Positions 31,851 to 40,746 of a stretch of 64,000 nt of DNA are shown piece by piece. The position numbers and the translations under genes were made by a program. This DNA comes from SVTX01 sp045660325 (lineage in GTDB: Bacteria > Bacillota > Clostridia > Oscillospirales > CAG-272): NCBI GenBank assembly GCA_045660325.1, contig JAZRDO010000015.1:1-64000 (forward strand). Reading direction: 5' to 3'. The notes under the pieces are model-generated. The model had not been told where the DNA came from and did no database searches. It was given only the letters and a program-made list of their open reading frames with translations. The stretch's first letter is position 1; each line of letters starts with the position of its first letter.

Positions 31851-33001
31851 CTTGTTTTCTTTATTACCAGCTCGTGCATAGTGAAGATAAGCACAAGGAA
31901 AATGAGCAAATATACGGGCAGGAGCGAGATGGATATATGCTCCGCGATAAGACCGAAGAGGGGCGGCATCGTCATAAAGCCGATATATGCGAATGCCATC
32001 TGAACGCCTATCATCGCCTGTGATTTGTCCTTTCCAAACACGTCGGGAGTCATGTGAATGATGCAGGGGTAAATCGGTGCGCAGCCAAGACCGATTATGA
32101 TAAAGCCGACGAGCGCGAAGGTTGAATGAAACGGAACAAACAGAAGCGCGATTCCGAGCGCGACTATGCCGCATCCGATTCTTATTAGCGTTTTGTCGGA
32201 TAGCTTCATTGCGAGGAATCCGTTTAAGAATCTGCCCGCCGTGATGCCGAGATAGAACATACTCGCAAAGCCTGCCGCAAGCTCGGGGGAGAAATTCCAT
32301 ACGCCCACAAGATAGCTGCTTGTCCAAAGCGTAGTGGTAAGCTCCATTGAGCAGTAGCAGAAGAATGCCAAAAAGCAGGGGACAGCGCCACGGATTTTGA
32401 ATATTTCGCGGAAGCTGAGAGATGCCGCAGGAGTCTCGTCCGTCTTGTCGGTTACGCCTTTTTTCCACAGAGGAAGGCTTATAAAGATCATAGCCGAGAG
32501 AATTATCTGAATGCTTGCGACTATAAGATAGCCCCAGCTCCAGCCCTCAAGCCTGATCAAGGCAAAGCTCATAACGTAAGGGGAAATCGACGCGCCGACA
32601 CCCCACATGCAGTGCAGCCAGCTCATGTGCTGAGCCTTGAAATGAAGAGCGACGAAGTTGTTGAGTATCGCGTCGATCGCGCCCGCGCCGAGTCCGTAGG
32701 GTATAGCGAAGATAATAAGCATCCAAAAGCGGCTTGAAATAGAAAAGCCGAGAAGTGCCGTGGCAGTCATTGCGGTGCTGACGGCGGTAACGAGTCCCGC
32801 GCCGAAGCGACGGAGAAGCTTATCGGAGAAGAGGCTTGCGATAATAGTTCCCGCGAAAATTATCATAGAGATTATTCCCGCGTAGGAAACAGGCGCGCCG
32901 ATTTCTATGTGAAGCACGGGCCACGCCGAGCCAAGCAGGGAATCGGGCAAGCCGAGGCTTATAAAGCATATATATATGATAGCTAATAGAAGAGTTGTCA
33001 T
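31847..33001 (-). CDS. MFS transporter, FHS-like
   Basis: A 384-residue major facilitator with 12 hydrophobic segments. The segment GLGAGAIDAILNNFVA and WLHCMWGVGA are characteristic of the fucose:proton-symporter-like and YbjJ-like branch. Substrate unknown; sugars are usual in this branch. It is transcribed alone. The start has a weak site (AAGGACACCGAA upstream). It is the best-conserved gene of the accessory stretch 30.8-34.5 kb. Confidence 0.82.
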   Translation of the reverse strand: MTTLLLAIIYICFISLGLPDSLLGSAWPVLHIEIGAPVSYAGIISMIIFAGTIIASLFSDKLLRRFGAGLVTAVSTAMTATALLGFSISSRFWMLIIFAIPYGLGAGAIDAILNNFVALHFKAQHMSWLHCMWGVGASISPYVMSFALIRLEGWSWGYLIVASIQIILSAMIFISLPLWKKGVTDKTDETPAASLSFREIFKIRGAVPCFLAFFCYCSMELTTTLWTSSYLVGVWNFSPELAAGFASMFYLGITAGRFLNGFLAMKLSDKTLIRIGCGIVALGIALLFVPFHSTFALVGFIIIGLGCAPIYPCIIHMTPDVFGKDKSQAMIGVQMAFAYIGFMTMPPLFGLIAEHISISLLPVYLLIFLVLIFTMHELVIKKTR

Positions 33002-33112
33002 TTCGGTGTCCTTGAAAAATTGATTATGAATATATTATATATTGTATTTTATATAATGTCAATGCATTTTCCTTGCGGATATTTGTTTTTAAATTTAAAA
33101 ACGTAAAAGCAC

Positions 33113-33141
33113 TTGACACCGTGAACGATATTTGCTATAAT
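33113..33141 (+). promoter_or_regulatory. Consensus promoter of tRNA-Gln
   Basis: TTGACA (33113-33118), 17 bases, TATAAT (33136-33141), 17 bases before the tRNA 5' end. Confidence 0.92.
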
Positions 33142-33158
33142 ATACAAGTAAAAATTAT

Positions 33159-33233
33159 TGGGATGTCGCCAAGCGGTAAGGCACGGGACTTTGACTCCCG
33201 CATTCGTCAGTTCAAATCTGGCCATCCCAGCCA
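33159..33233 (+). tRNA. tRNA-Gln (UUG)
   Basis: Full cloverleaf of 75 bases with encoded CCA. Acceptor TGGGATG/CATCCCA, anticodon stem CGGGA/TCCCG with loop CTTTGAC giving anticodon TTG, T-loop TTCAAAT, discriminator G73 as required for Gln. Confidence 0.97.
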
Positions 33234-33237
33234 ACAT

Positions 33238-33267
33238 AAAAGGCACGCTACGGCGTGCCTTTTGTGT
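33238..33267 (+). terminator. Terminator of tRNA-Gln
   Basis: AAAAGGCACGC-TAC-GGCGTGCCTTTT directly after the tRNA. Confidence 0.9.
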
Positions 33268-33339
33268 TGGCTCGAATACTTCACGATGCAGAACTGCTAC
33301 ACGGGGAGAGTTTGTTTATAAACTAAAAGTTGAATTCTG

Positions 33340-33368
33340 TTGAAATATTCGCAGATATATAGTATAAT
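33340..33368 (+). promoter_or_regulatory. SigA-type promoter of APH-like gene
   Basis: TTGAAA (33340-33345), 17 bases, TATAAT (33363-33368). Confidence 0.8.
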
Positions 33369-33402
33369 GATAATATCGATTATTGACGAGGAGCGTTATA
33401 TT

Positions 33403-34461
33403 ATGGAATATCCAATTTCACTCTATTACGATGCAGATGTTACTATAGTTCAAACTTTGGATTTGTGTCGCGGAGATAATGATTATAGAAAAGTATATAT
33501 TGTAGATGATGGACAGCGCAAGATTGTAATTAAATATCTATCTAATACTTTCAGCGACAAACGTAGAATTGAAGGATGGTTCAAGCTTATGGACGAATAT
33601 CGAAAAATCGGCTTGTATTGTCCCGCAGTCGTACCTAACCGTGACGGAGAATTGCTTCATTGCGATACAAAAGATGGACGAGATTATTATACCTATGCTG
33701 AAGAATTTTCAATTTATGAAACGGCAGAACACATTGGCGCAGATAAGTGCAAAGATAATAACGGACATTATTGTTTCACCCCGGATGTTATGCGCTCTTT
33801 GGGAATGATTGCATCTGCCAATTTGAATATACTTGATTGGCCTTCCGCATATTGCTTGCTTGAACCATTTTGTGCTCCCGATATTACAGACGAAGCAACT
33901 GAATGTGCAGAAGCTTTTGTAAAATACATAAGAGAAAACCTTCCAACGCATTTGCCACGAGCTGAAGCTCTTTTGGAAATGTTTTATAAGCGACAGGAAG
34001 AATTGAAAACTGTATATTTCTTGTTACCAAAATCTTGCTTCCAAGCTGATTTAAACGATAGTAATATACTTCTTGATGCGAATAATCATTTTGTGGGTCT
34101 CATTGATTTTAATTTGTGCGGCAAAGAACCAATTCTTAATTATGCTGTACGTGAGGCATTATGGGGTGTTTCCGATAATCGCTTGCTTGGAGAGAAAGAC
34201 AGTAGGTTATATTTTTACGATAATGAACTGGATGAGCTTCGCATAAAACTGTTTTTGGAGAACATTGGATACATTCAAGAATATTATAAGTTTAATGAGT
34301 TTGAAAAAAAGGTTTTTCCGATTTTGTTCAGATATATAAATTCGTTTTGGTGGTTCCATTTGGATGAAATTAAGTTGATAAAAGAGGACGAACATAAAAT
34401 TGAACAACTCTTCGATTGGCTTGAGTATCAAATGACACGAGATGATATCAGATTGCCGTGA
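33403..34461 (+). CDS. APH/choline-kinase-like phosphotransferase
   Basis: A 352-residue protein kinase-like-fold phosphotransferase. The catalytic loop reads FQADLNDSNILL (HGDLxxxN type, with QAD for HGD) and the metal-binding segment is VGLIDFNLCG. RKIVIKY near the N-terminus gives the ATP-binding lysine. Such enzymes phosphorylate aminoglycosides, choline, homoserine or sugars; the substrate is not clear. The start at 33403 has GACGAGGAG upstream. The gene is AT-rich relative to the chromosome and lies beside tRNA-Gln, which suggests transfer. Confidence 0.75.
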   Translation: MEYPISLYYDADVTIVQTLDLCRGDNDYRKVYIVDDGQRKIVIKYLSNTFSDKRRIEGWFKLMDEYRKIGLYCPAVVPNRDGELLHCDTKDGRDYYTYAEEFSIYETAEHIGADKCKDNNGHYCFTPDVMRSLGMIASANLNILDWPSAYCLLEPFCAPDITDEATECAEAFVKYIRENLPTHLPRAEALLEMFYKRQEELKTVYFLLPKSCFQADLNDSNILLDANNHFVGLIDFNLCGKEPILNYAVREALWGVSDNRLLGEKDSRLYFYDNELDELRIKLFLENIGYIQEYYKFNEFEKKVFPILFRYINSFWWFHLDEIKLIKEDEHKIEQLFDWLEYQMTRDDIRLP

Positions 34462-34541
34462 AGCGTTACATAGAATTTGTATATAAGTATGGCGTTACAT
34501 CCCGCAACTAACGTTCAAGCGCAACTTTCTAAAAGCACAAC

Positions 34542-34570
34542 AAAAAAGCACCCTCGCGGGTGCTTTTTGT
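34542..34570. terminator. Bidirectional terminator
   Basis: AAAAAGCACCC-TCGC-GGGTGCTTTTT between convergent APH-like and beta-propeller genes. Confidence 0.9.
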
Positions 34571-34571
34571 T

Positions 34572-36491
34572 TTATCCAAATACCTTTTCGACCTTGAAGT
34601 CCTTTTGTCCGAACATATACATATATCCGTCGATATATACGCCGCGCATATTTTGCGGCTGACCCTCAAGGTGTGTATTGATAAGCTCTACGAGATCGTA
34701 GCCGTCAAAATAGAGGAGAATGTATCTTGACGACTCGTTCTTAACGTATCCGTCCGTGCGGTAGTTGTAATCCTTCACGCCAATGCCGATAAGCTGATTT
34801 TCTCGGTCTACGTAATAGGATTTGTATTCCGTGGAGTACTCGGCATTGTTAAGCTCGTAAGAGCATACGGAACGAACGCCGTCATCGGTTTCTTCATATA
34901 CCTCAACCTTGAAGCTGCTCCAATTATTAACTCTTCCGATGCCGAGAAGATAGCCGCCGCCGAGGTTGATAAGAGAGGTTGAGAAGCCCTCGATCGTGCC
35001 TGTGTCCTTGTAGGTTATATTATTAAGATCTGAGAGATCGAAGAAGAACACGGGATCCGAAAGCTCGATGGAGGTACAAACGTAAGCCATATCTTCGTCA
35101 AATCTTACGGACTGGATCTCCTCGCGGGGAGGAGCAAAATCAATTACGGACGCTACGACCTCAAATGTGGAGATATCGACGCAGTAAAGACTCGCGTTGG
35201 ATAATCCCGTTGCGGTCTGCAAATTTGATGAGACGTTGCCACCGTAGTACTTTTCGCTTCTCGTCGTTTCGTTCGTGGTGGTGAATACGCGAAGAATTCC
35301 GTTGTGCTCATCCATGCTCCATTGATCCTTTACGTAGCCTCTTACCGTCACGCTTCCAACCGTATTGAAGGTGTCGCCGCCGTATGTGAGGCAGGATATT
35401 TCGGTCATGGAATTTGTTGTGTAGGTGCCGTCGCTGTTATCCTTCTTGTCGGAGAATACGTGCGTTAAGAACACGTGATCCTTTGAAACGTAAACGTCCT
35501 CGGAATACGAGAGATAAGCCGCAGTACCGTCAAGATCAAGCGTTTCCTCGTCAAGCTTCAGCACTACCGTGTAGCGCAGGCTGTTGAGGTTTTCGGGAGA
35601 AATAATGTTGCTTGCGGGAACACTGTACGCGCCCTCCCCCTCGTCTATTTGCGGGAGGAAGGTGGACTCGTCGTCAAAATCAAGCGTGTTCTTGTAAATG
35701 GCGAATTCGGTCAAAAGAAGAATGCCCCCGTCAATCTTGCGAGACGATATATAGTCTCCCGTAATGCTGAATTCTTCCTTTTTTGTGATGTTTGTGGGGT
35801 CGCTCACGTCAAGAGAGATGAGCTTAACGCAGCGGTTGGTATTCGCGCTTGAGCTTGCCGCGTAGCGTTGCGTGATAACCGTTACGGTCTTGCAGTCGTC
35901 CGAAAGGTAGAATTCCCAGGTGTCGTAAAACGCTCTTGTGTTGTTTCCGTCCTCAAGGGAGAATTTTCCGACCTCGCGGGAACTTTCCTTGTCAATGGAA
36001 TATATACGAAGCACGTCGTTATCCATATAGTAAATGTGGGTGTCGCTTCGCTTGATGCGGTCAGCCTCGATAATGCCGCTTACCTGATTGTCCGTAATTT
36101 CCTGATAGTTGCCCTCGGGATCAGCGAGCCCCGGATCCATCGGCGCGGCGTTGCCCGCCTTCAGAAAATCAAGCTCGGCTAAGCTCTTTACGAACGACCA
36201 TATTCTTGCCGCTTGATTTTTGTATCTTGGCGGCTGATAAGTGAGGACGTTCAGCTTCTGAATGATGCCGTAGTATTCGCTATCAGCATATTGCGATACG
36301 TCGGGCGGGGTGGTGTCAAACGGAACGAAGAGCCACGCGTTGCCCAGAATGATCGCAAGGCAAGCGCAAGCCGCAACGAGGGGGATCCACACAGGCTTTC
36401 TTTTTTTCTTAACTATATTATCGGGATGCGCCTCGGCGATATATTTATCGTCGGCGAGACTGAGTCCGCGATACCAATTCTTTTTCTTCAT
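34572..36491 (-). CDS. Membrane-anchored beta-propeller protein, sigma-linked
   Basis: A 639-residue protein. About 50 cytoplasmic residues rich in lysine are followed by one membrane segment (about 53-72, WIPLVAACACLAIILGNAW) and a large extracytoplasmic region with repeated strands of the beta-propeller type (Pfam Beta_propel-like secreted clostridial proteins), including IIEADRIKRSDTHIYYM near 140. Its start overlaps the stop of the ECF sigma gene by four bases. This arrangement suggests it works as sensor or anti-sigma factor through the short cytoplasmic tail. That role is inferred from position; no ZAS-type zinc motif is present in the tail. Confidence 0.8.
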   Translation of the reverse strand: MKKKNWYRGLSLADDKYIAEAHPDNIVKKKRKPVWIPLVAACACLAIILGNAWLFVPFDTTPPDVSQYADSEYYGIIQKLNVLTYQPPRYKNQAARIWSFVKSLAELDFLKAGNAAPMDPGLADPEGNYQEITDNQVSGIIEADRIKRSDTHIYYMDNDVLRIYSIDKESSREVGKFSLEDGNNTRAFYDTWEFYLSDDCKTVTVITQRYAASSSANTNRCVKLISLDVSDPTNITKKEEFSITGDYISSRKIDGGILLLTEFAIYKNTLDFDDESTFLPQIDEGEGAYSVPASNIISPENLNSLRYTVVLKLDEETLDLDGTAAYLSYSEDVYVSKDHVFLTHVFSDKKDNSDGTYTTNSMTEISCLTYGGDTFNTVGSVTVRGYVKDQWSMDEHNGILRVFTTTNETTRSEKYYGGNVSSNLQTATGLSNASLYCVDISTFEVVASVIDFAPPREEIQSVRFDEDMAYVCTSIELSDPVFFFDLSDLNNITYKDTGTIEGFSTSLINLGGGYLLGIGRVNNWSSFKVEVYEETDDGVRSVCSYELNNAEYSTEYKSYYVDRENQLIGIGVKDYNYRTDGYVKNESSRYILLYFDGYDLVELINTHLEGQPQNMRGVYIDGYMYMFGQKDFKVEKVFG

Positions 36492-37039
36492 ACAAATATA
36501 CCCTCCTTCGTAAGATGATCCTTGAATTTACGTCGGGTTCTATGTAGGATGACGCTTACGTGAGTTTCCGAGATACCCATACTTTCTGAAATGTCCTTGA
36601 CACTCATGGAATACCAATATCTTCTCATAAATATGACACGATCTCTTGTATCAAGTGTTGCGAGAAAGCCGTTGATAGCTTCCTTAAGCACGAATTCATC
36701 CTCAATGGGCGCATCTCCGTTTGGGATGCATTCCCAGTATTCGTCAATTGCGGAGTCGATCTCCGCGCCGCGCTTTTGCGCGATGCCGTAACGGTAGCGA
36801 TCTATTGCGATATTTCGGGTAATGCGAGCGAGAAAGCTTTGAAGCTTAGTTGGCTTTTCGGGCGGAATAGCATTCCACGCGCCTATCCAGGTATCGTTAA
36901 CGCATTCGTCCGAGTCCTCGTGAGACCGAAGAATATTATATGCGATAACGTAGCAGTATTTGCCGTATTTTTTATGGGTTTCCACAATGGCGTCCTCATT
37001 GCGTTCAAAGTATAACGAAACGATTTTTTGATCCTCCAT
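36488..37039 (-). CDS. ECF RNA polymerase sigma factor
   Basis: A 183-residue sigma-70-family ECF factor. Region 2 spans about residues 15-85 (NDTWIGAWNAI, ARITRNIAIDRYR) and region 4 about 120-178 (RDRVIFMRRYWYSMSVKDI, ISETHVSVILHRTRRKF). Lengths match standard ECF factors. It is preceded by AAGGAGGTGA. It is coupled by ATGA overlap with the propeller gene downstream. Likely responds to an envelope signal sensed by that protein. Target promoters are not evident in the window. Confidence 0.9.
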   Translation of the reverse strand: MEDQKIVSLYFERNEDAIVETHKKYGKYCYVIAYNILRSHEDSDECVNDTWIGAWNAIPPEKPTKLQSFLARITRNIAIDRYRYGIAQKRGAEIDSAIDEYWECIPNGDAPIEDEFVLKEAINGFLATLDTRDRVIFMRRYWYSMSVKDISESMGISETHVSVILHRTRRKFKDHLTKEGIFV

Positions 37040-37153
37040 ACCGTCACCTCCTTACACAGTTCCTAAAGGCCTTTCATCCATATAGTCGTGAAATACAGCC
37101 CATATCTTACAGGATTAGGGAAAATTTTGTATTTTTCTGAAACCATTATAACA

Positions 37154-37190
37154 CAAATCGGCAGAGAACACAATAACTCTGCCGATTTTT
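37154..37190. terminator. Terminator of the antiporter gene
   Basis: AAATCGGCAGAG...CTCTGCCGATTT with T run on the plus side and weaker T content on the minus side. Its left arm and flank recur at 31610-31645. Confidence 0.75.
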
Positions 37191-37203
37191 GTATGCTTAT
37201 GGA

Positions 37204-38217
37204 TCATCCTAATGTAACTACACCGAATTCATTGAGAACAATGAAGACGAGGTATGCCGCGTATATTGCAAGGAGGGTGAATCCCTGCCATTTTTTGAAT
37301 TTGCCCTGAATTATCGTAGGAATGATCGCAACGAGGGAAACTGCGATCGCAACAGGGAAGGTGAAAACAAGATTGATTCTCTCTACAGCGAGGGGCTTGC
37401 CGTCGATAACCGCGCATAAAGGAAGGATGAGCGTGGTGTCAATAATATTCGCGCCGATAATGTTGCCGACGGAAAGTGAATTTTCTTTTTTGCGGATAGC
37501 TGTAAGGGTTGTGATGAGCTCGGGGAGGGACGTTCCGACGGCAATTACGATAAATCCAACGACCGTCTCGCTGATGCCAATTCCTGTTGCGAGCGTCTTG
37601 CCCGATGCAACGAGGAATTCCGCGCCTAAAATGATGCAAACCGTACCGAGCACGAAAAGAAGGATCTTTACGGGGATTTCTTTCTTTTCAAACGTTGTTA
37701 CAACGTCGGTCTCCGCGCCTTTTTTACCCTCAACGACGCTGCTTATCATAAAGATAATAAATATTGTCCAGAGCACCGCGGCGGACCAAACGGGGAGAGT
37801 GCCGCTTATAGAAAGAAGGAAGAGAGCTACTACCGCGCCTACGAAAAGCGCGCCCTTGAATGCAAAGTTTTTTCTGTTTACAACGCCCGCAAGCGCGATA
37901 ATTGAAATGCCCATAATGAGCGCGGTGTTTGCGGTAACGGAGCCTACGGCGTTTCCGATAGCCATCTGCGCGGAGCCGCCTGCCGCCGCGCGCACCGAAA
38001 CCAGCATTTCGGGGAGAGTCGTAGCAAACGAAACGATGGTTGCGCCGACTACAAACTTGGGTATTCCCGTAGCCTCGGCAAACCAAGATGCAGAATCAAC
38101 GAACCAATCGCCGCCCTTGATTGTAAGAAGCAGTCCGACTATAAATATAACTCCTGCGACGAGGAGCAGGGGGCCTTCTTTTAAGCCACCAAATAAAGTA
38201 AAACCAAAAAATTCCAT
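37204..38217 (-). CDS. Sodium/calcium exchanger-family antiporter
   Basis: A 337-residue CaCA-superfamily antiporter of the YrbG type with about ten membrane segments and the two inverted alpha-repeats: VGATIVSFATTLPEM in the first half and VGFIVIAVGTSLPEL in the second, with the acidic ion-binding Glu in each. A hydrophilic lysine- and glutamate-rich loop separates the halves. The start at 38217 (MEFFGF) has TTGGAGATAC upstream; longer frames run into the promoter region. Exchanges Na+ or H+ for Ca2+; direction and ion unproven. Monocistronic. Confidence 0.9.
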   Translation of the reverse strand: MEFFGFTLFGGLKEGPLLLVAGVIFIVGLLLTIKGGDWFVDSASWFAEATGIPKFVVGATIVSFATTLPEMLVSVRAAAGGSAQMAIGNAVGSVTANTALIMGISIIALAGVVNRKNFAFKGALFVGAVVALFLLSISGTLPVWSAAVLWTIFIIFMISSVVEGKKGAETDVVTTFEKKEIPVKILLFVLGTVCIILGAEFLVASGKTLATGIGISETVVGFIVIAVGTSLPELITTLTAIRKKENSLSVGNIIGANIIDTTLILPLCAVIDGKPLAVERINLVFTFPVAIAVSLVAIIPTIIQGKFKKWQGFTLLAIYAAYLVFIVLNEFGVVTLG

Positions 38218-38364
38218 ATATGTATCTCCAATATTTAAGCAATAATACGTAATTATTATATCATATTTTGAGTAAAAAGTCAACGGCAACGCACGTGGAA
38301 TCTGATGGAAGGGGTTATGAGGCGCAAATCGACAAAATTCTCGTCATAATTTACAAATTATACT

Positions 38365-38393
38365 TGAAAGCATAAAGAAATTATAGTAAAATT
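38365..38393 (+). promoter_or_regulatory. SigA-type promoter of fbp
   Basis: TTGAAA (38365-38370), 17 bases, TAAAAT (38388-38393). Confidence 0.7.
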
Positions 38394-38464
38394 ATAAAAG
38401 AGCGAATAGTTTGTCCGCAATTCAAATACAATTGATACATGAATACATAAAACGGAGGAATGCT

Positions 38465-40423
38465 ATGGAAAAACGTATTTACACTCCTGAACAATTGAAA
38501 ATATTAAAGCTTCTCGCAAAGGAATATCCGACCATTCAGTCGGTAAGCTCGGAGATAGTAAAGCTTACGGCAACCTCTAATCTGCCGAAGGGAACGGAGC
38601 ATTTTATGAGCGATCTTCACGGTGAGGCGGAGGCGTTCAATCATATATTGAACAACTGCTCGGGCGTCATTCGTGAGAAGGTGGAGACACTTTTCTCGGG
38701 CTCTATGTCCGAGGATGAAAAGGACAATTTCTGCACGCTTATTTATTACCCGAAGGAAAAGCTTCAGGATATAAAAAAGTGGGGCGAGGCAACTGAGGAG
38801 TGGTATAGCATCACTCTTTACAGACTCGTTGACTTGGCGCGCTCGGTTGCTTCCAAGTACACGCGTATGAAGGTGCGTCAGGCGCTTCCCGAGGACTTCC
38901 AGTATATCATTGATGAGCTTTTGCACACCAGTGGTGAGGAGCATAACAAGCAGGAATACTATAAGCATATTATATCCACGATTATAGATATCGGTCAGGC
39001 AAGCTCGTTTATTGAGGCACTCTGCGGTCTTATTAAGAGAATGGCTGTTGACAAGCTTCACGTGGTCGGCGACATCTTCGACCGAGGCGACCACGCCGAC
39101 AAGATACTCGATATGCTTGCCGAGCATCACGACGTTGATATTCAGTGGGGTAACCACGATATCGTGTGGATGGGCGCGGCGGCAGGAAGCCGCGCGTGTA
39201 TCGCAAGCGTGCTTCATATGGCGCTTCAGTACAATACCCTTGCTATCATTGAAAATTCTTACGGCATAAGCCTTCGTGATCTTGTTGCATACGCGCAGGA
39301 GACCTATGCGGACTGTACGGCATTCAAGCCCCGCACGCCCGACGGAAAGTACTATATCAAGAACAATATGGACAACCTTTCACGTGCGCATAAGGCGATC
39401 GCGATCATTCTCTTCAAGCTTGAGGGACAGCTTATTGCCCGTCATCCCGAGTTCAATATGGATGACAGACGCCTGCTTCACAAGATAAACTTTGAGGCTG
39501 GGACGGTTGAGATCGACGGTGTGGATTATCCGCTTGACGACGCGCATTTCCCGACGGTTGATATAAATGATCCTTACAAGCTCTCTCCCGAGGAGGAGAG
39601 TCTTATGGATTCGCTTGAGGCGGCGTTCAAGAGAAGTGCTCAGCTTCAGAAGCACATCAAATTCCTTTACACCGCGGGTAGTCTCTACACTATTTTCAAC
39701 AAGAATCTTTTGTTCCACGGCTGTGTGCCTATGACCGAGGACGGCGGATTTGAGGAGGTAACCCTCTTTAACGGTAAGCGCGTTTCGGGCAAGAGATATA
39801 TGGATATGTGCGACAGAATCGCGCGCTCGGCGTACTATAACGGAGACCAGAATTCGCTTGACTTTATGTTCTATCTCTGGTGCGGAAGAGGAAGCCCTCT
39901 GTTCGGTCGTGACAGAATGACTACGTTTGAAAGATGCTTTATTTCCGATAAGAGCACCTGGACGGAAAAGAAGAATCCTTATTACAGCCATATCGAGAGC
40001 TATGATTCGGTTTGCAATATTTTGCACGAATTTGGGCTCTCCGAAAATGAATCCCATATCGTAAACGGACACGTTCCCGTGCGCGTTGGTAAGGGCGAGA
40101 GTCCTATTAAGGCAAACGGCAGATATATCTTGATTGACGGCGGCTTCTGCAAGTCGTACCACAATACGACGGGTATCGCGGGATATACGCTTATTTATTC
40201 GTCGCGCGGACTTCGTCTCGTTTCCCACAGTCCGTTTGACGGCAAGATGGCGGCGGTTGAGGAGAATAAGGATATCCTTTCAGCCGAGGACGTTATCTTT
40301 GAGATGATGAGTAAGCGACAGTTTGTTATCGATACGGATCAGGGCAACGTTTTTGAAGAGAGAATTAACGATCTTAGGATGCTTCTTGACGCTTATCGCG
40401 AGGGCGTTATTTCACAAACTTAA
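38465..40423 (+). CDS. fbp: Fructose-1,6-bisphosphatase class III
   Basis: A 652-residue Firmicute-type (class III) FBPase with a calcineurin-like metallophosphatase core: FMSDLHGEAEAF, VVGDIFDRGDHADKI, WGNHDIVWMG and the late NGHVPVRVGKGES. It converts fructose 1,6-bisphosphate to fructose 6-phosphate for gluconeogenesis; the B. subtilis enzyme is 671 residues. The start at 38465 has CGGAGGAATGCT upstream, and the longer frame from 38411 lacks a site. Monocistronic. Confidence 0.95.
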   Translation: MEKRIYTPEQLKILKLLAKEYPTIQSVSSEIVKLTATSNLPKGTEHFMSDLHGEAEAFNHILNNCSGVIREKVETLFSGSMSEDEKDNFCTLIYYPKEKLQDIKKWGEATEEWYSITLYRLVDLARSVASKYTRMKVRQALPEDFQYIIDELLHTSGEEHNKQEYYKHIISTIIDIGQASSFIEALCGLIKRMAVDKLHVVGDIFDRGDHADKILDMLAEHHDVDIQWGNHDIVWMGAAAGSRACIASVLHMALQYNTLAIIENSYGISLRDLVAYAQETYADCTAFKPRTPDGKYYIKNNMDNLSRAHKAIAIILFKLEGQLIARHPEFNMDDRRLLHKINFEAGTVEIDGVDYPLDDAHFPTVDINDPYKLSPEEESLMDSLEAAFKRSAQLQKHIKFLYTAGSLYTIFNKNLLFHGCVPMTEDGGFEEVTLFNGKRVSGKRYMDMCDRIARSAYYNGDQNSLDFMFYLWCGRGSPLFGRDRMTTFERCFISDKSTWTEKKNPYYSHIESYDSVCNILHEFGLSENESHIVNGHVPVRVGKGESPIKANGRYILIDGGFCKSYHNTTGIAGYTLIYSSRGLRLVSHSPFDGKMAAVEENKDILSAEDVIFEMMSKRQFVIDTDQGNVFEERINDLRMLLDAYREGVISQT

Positions 40424-40448
40424 TGGCGGTTGGCGATTTTTGCGTTTC

Positions 40449-40670
40449 CCAAAACCTTTCTTGAAAGAAAGGTTCTGGACTCCAAAGAACTTACTATAAG
40501 AACAACTGAGCGGTGGGGAATATATCCTCACCGTTCGTTTTTGCAAAGAAAGGTTTTGGACTCCAAAGAACTTACTAAAACTTTTCTTGAAAGAAAGGTT
40601 CTGAACTTCAAAAAATTTGTCAAAAGATTAATTAAACGGCGGGGAAATGTTCCTCGCCGTTTGCTTTTAT
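40449..40670. repeat. AAGAAAGGTT direct repeats and hairpin
   Basis: The word CTTGAAAGAAAGGTTCTGGA, followed by CTCCAAAGAACTTACT, occurs in three increasingly degenerate copies starting near 40456, 40543 and 40583. Between and after them are hairpins GCGGTGGGGA...CTCACCG (40509-40534) and AAACGGCGGGG...CCTCGCCGTTT (40633-40662), the latter terminator-like. No gene in this 320-base gap. Confidence 0.75.
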
Positions 40671-40700
40671 CATAAAATTTCCCCGTTCGACATAGAATTA

Positions 40701-40729
40701 TTGACAAAAGCTATTGTATATTATATAAT
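40701..40729 (+). promoter_or_regulatory. Consensus promoter with very short leader
   Basis: TTGACA (40701-40706), 17 bases, TATAAT (40724-40729). The expected transcript start near 40736 falls inside the AAGGACGG site (40733-40740) of the TTG-start gene. Confidence 0.8.
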
Positions 40730-40746
40730 TATAAGGACGGTTGATC

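Noticed and set aside
33234..33402. Attachment site at tRNA-Gln
   Set aside because: No direct repeat of the tRNA 3' end and no integrase were found; only AT-rich APH-like gene composition hints at transfer.
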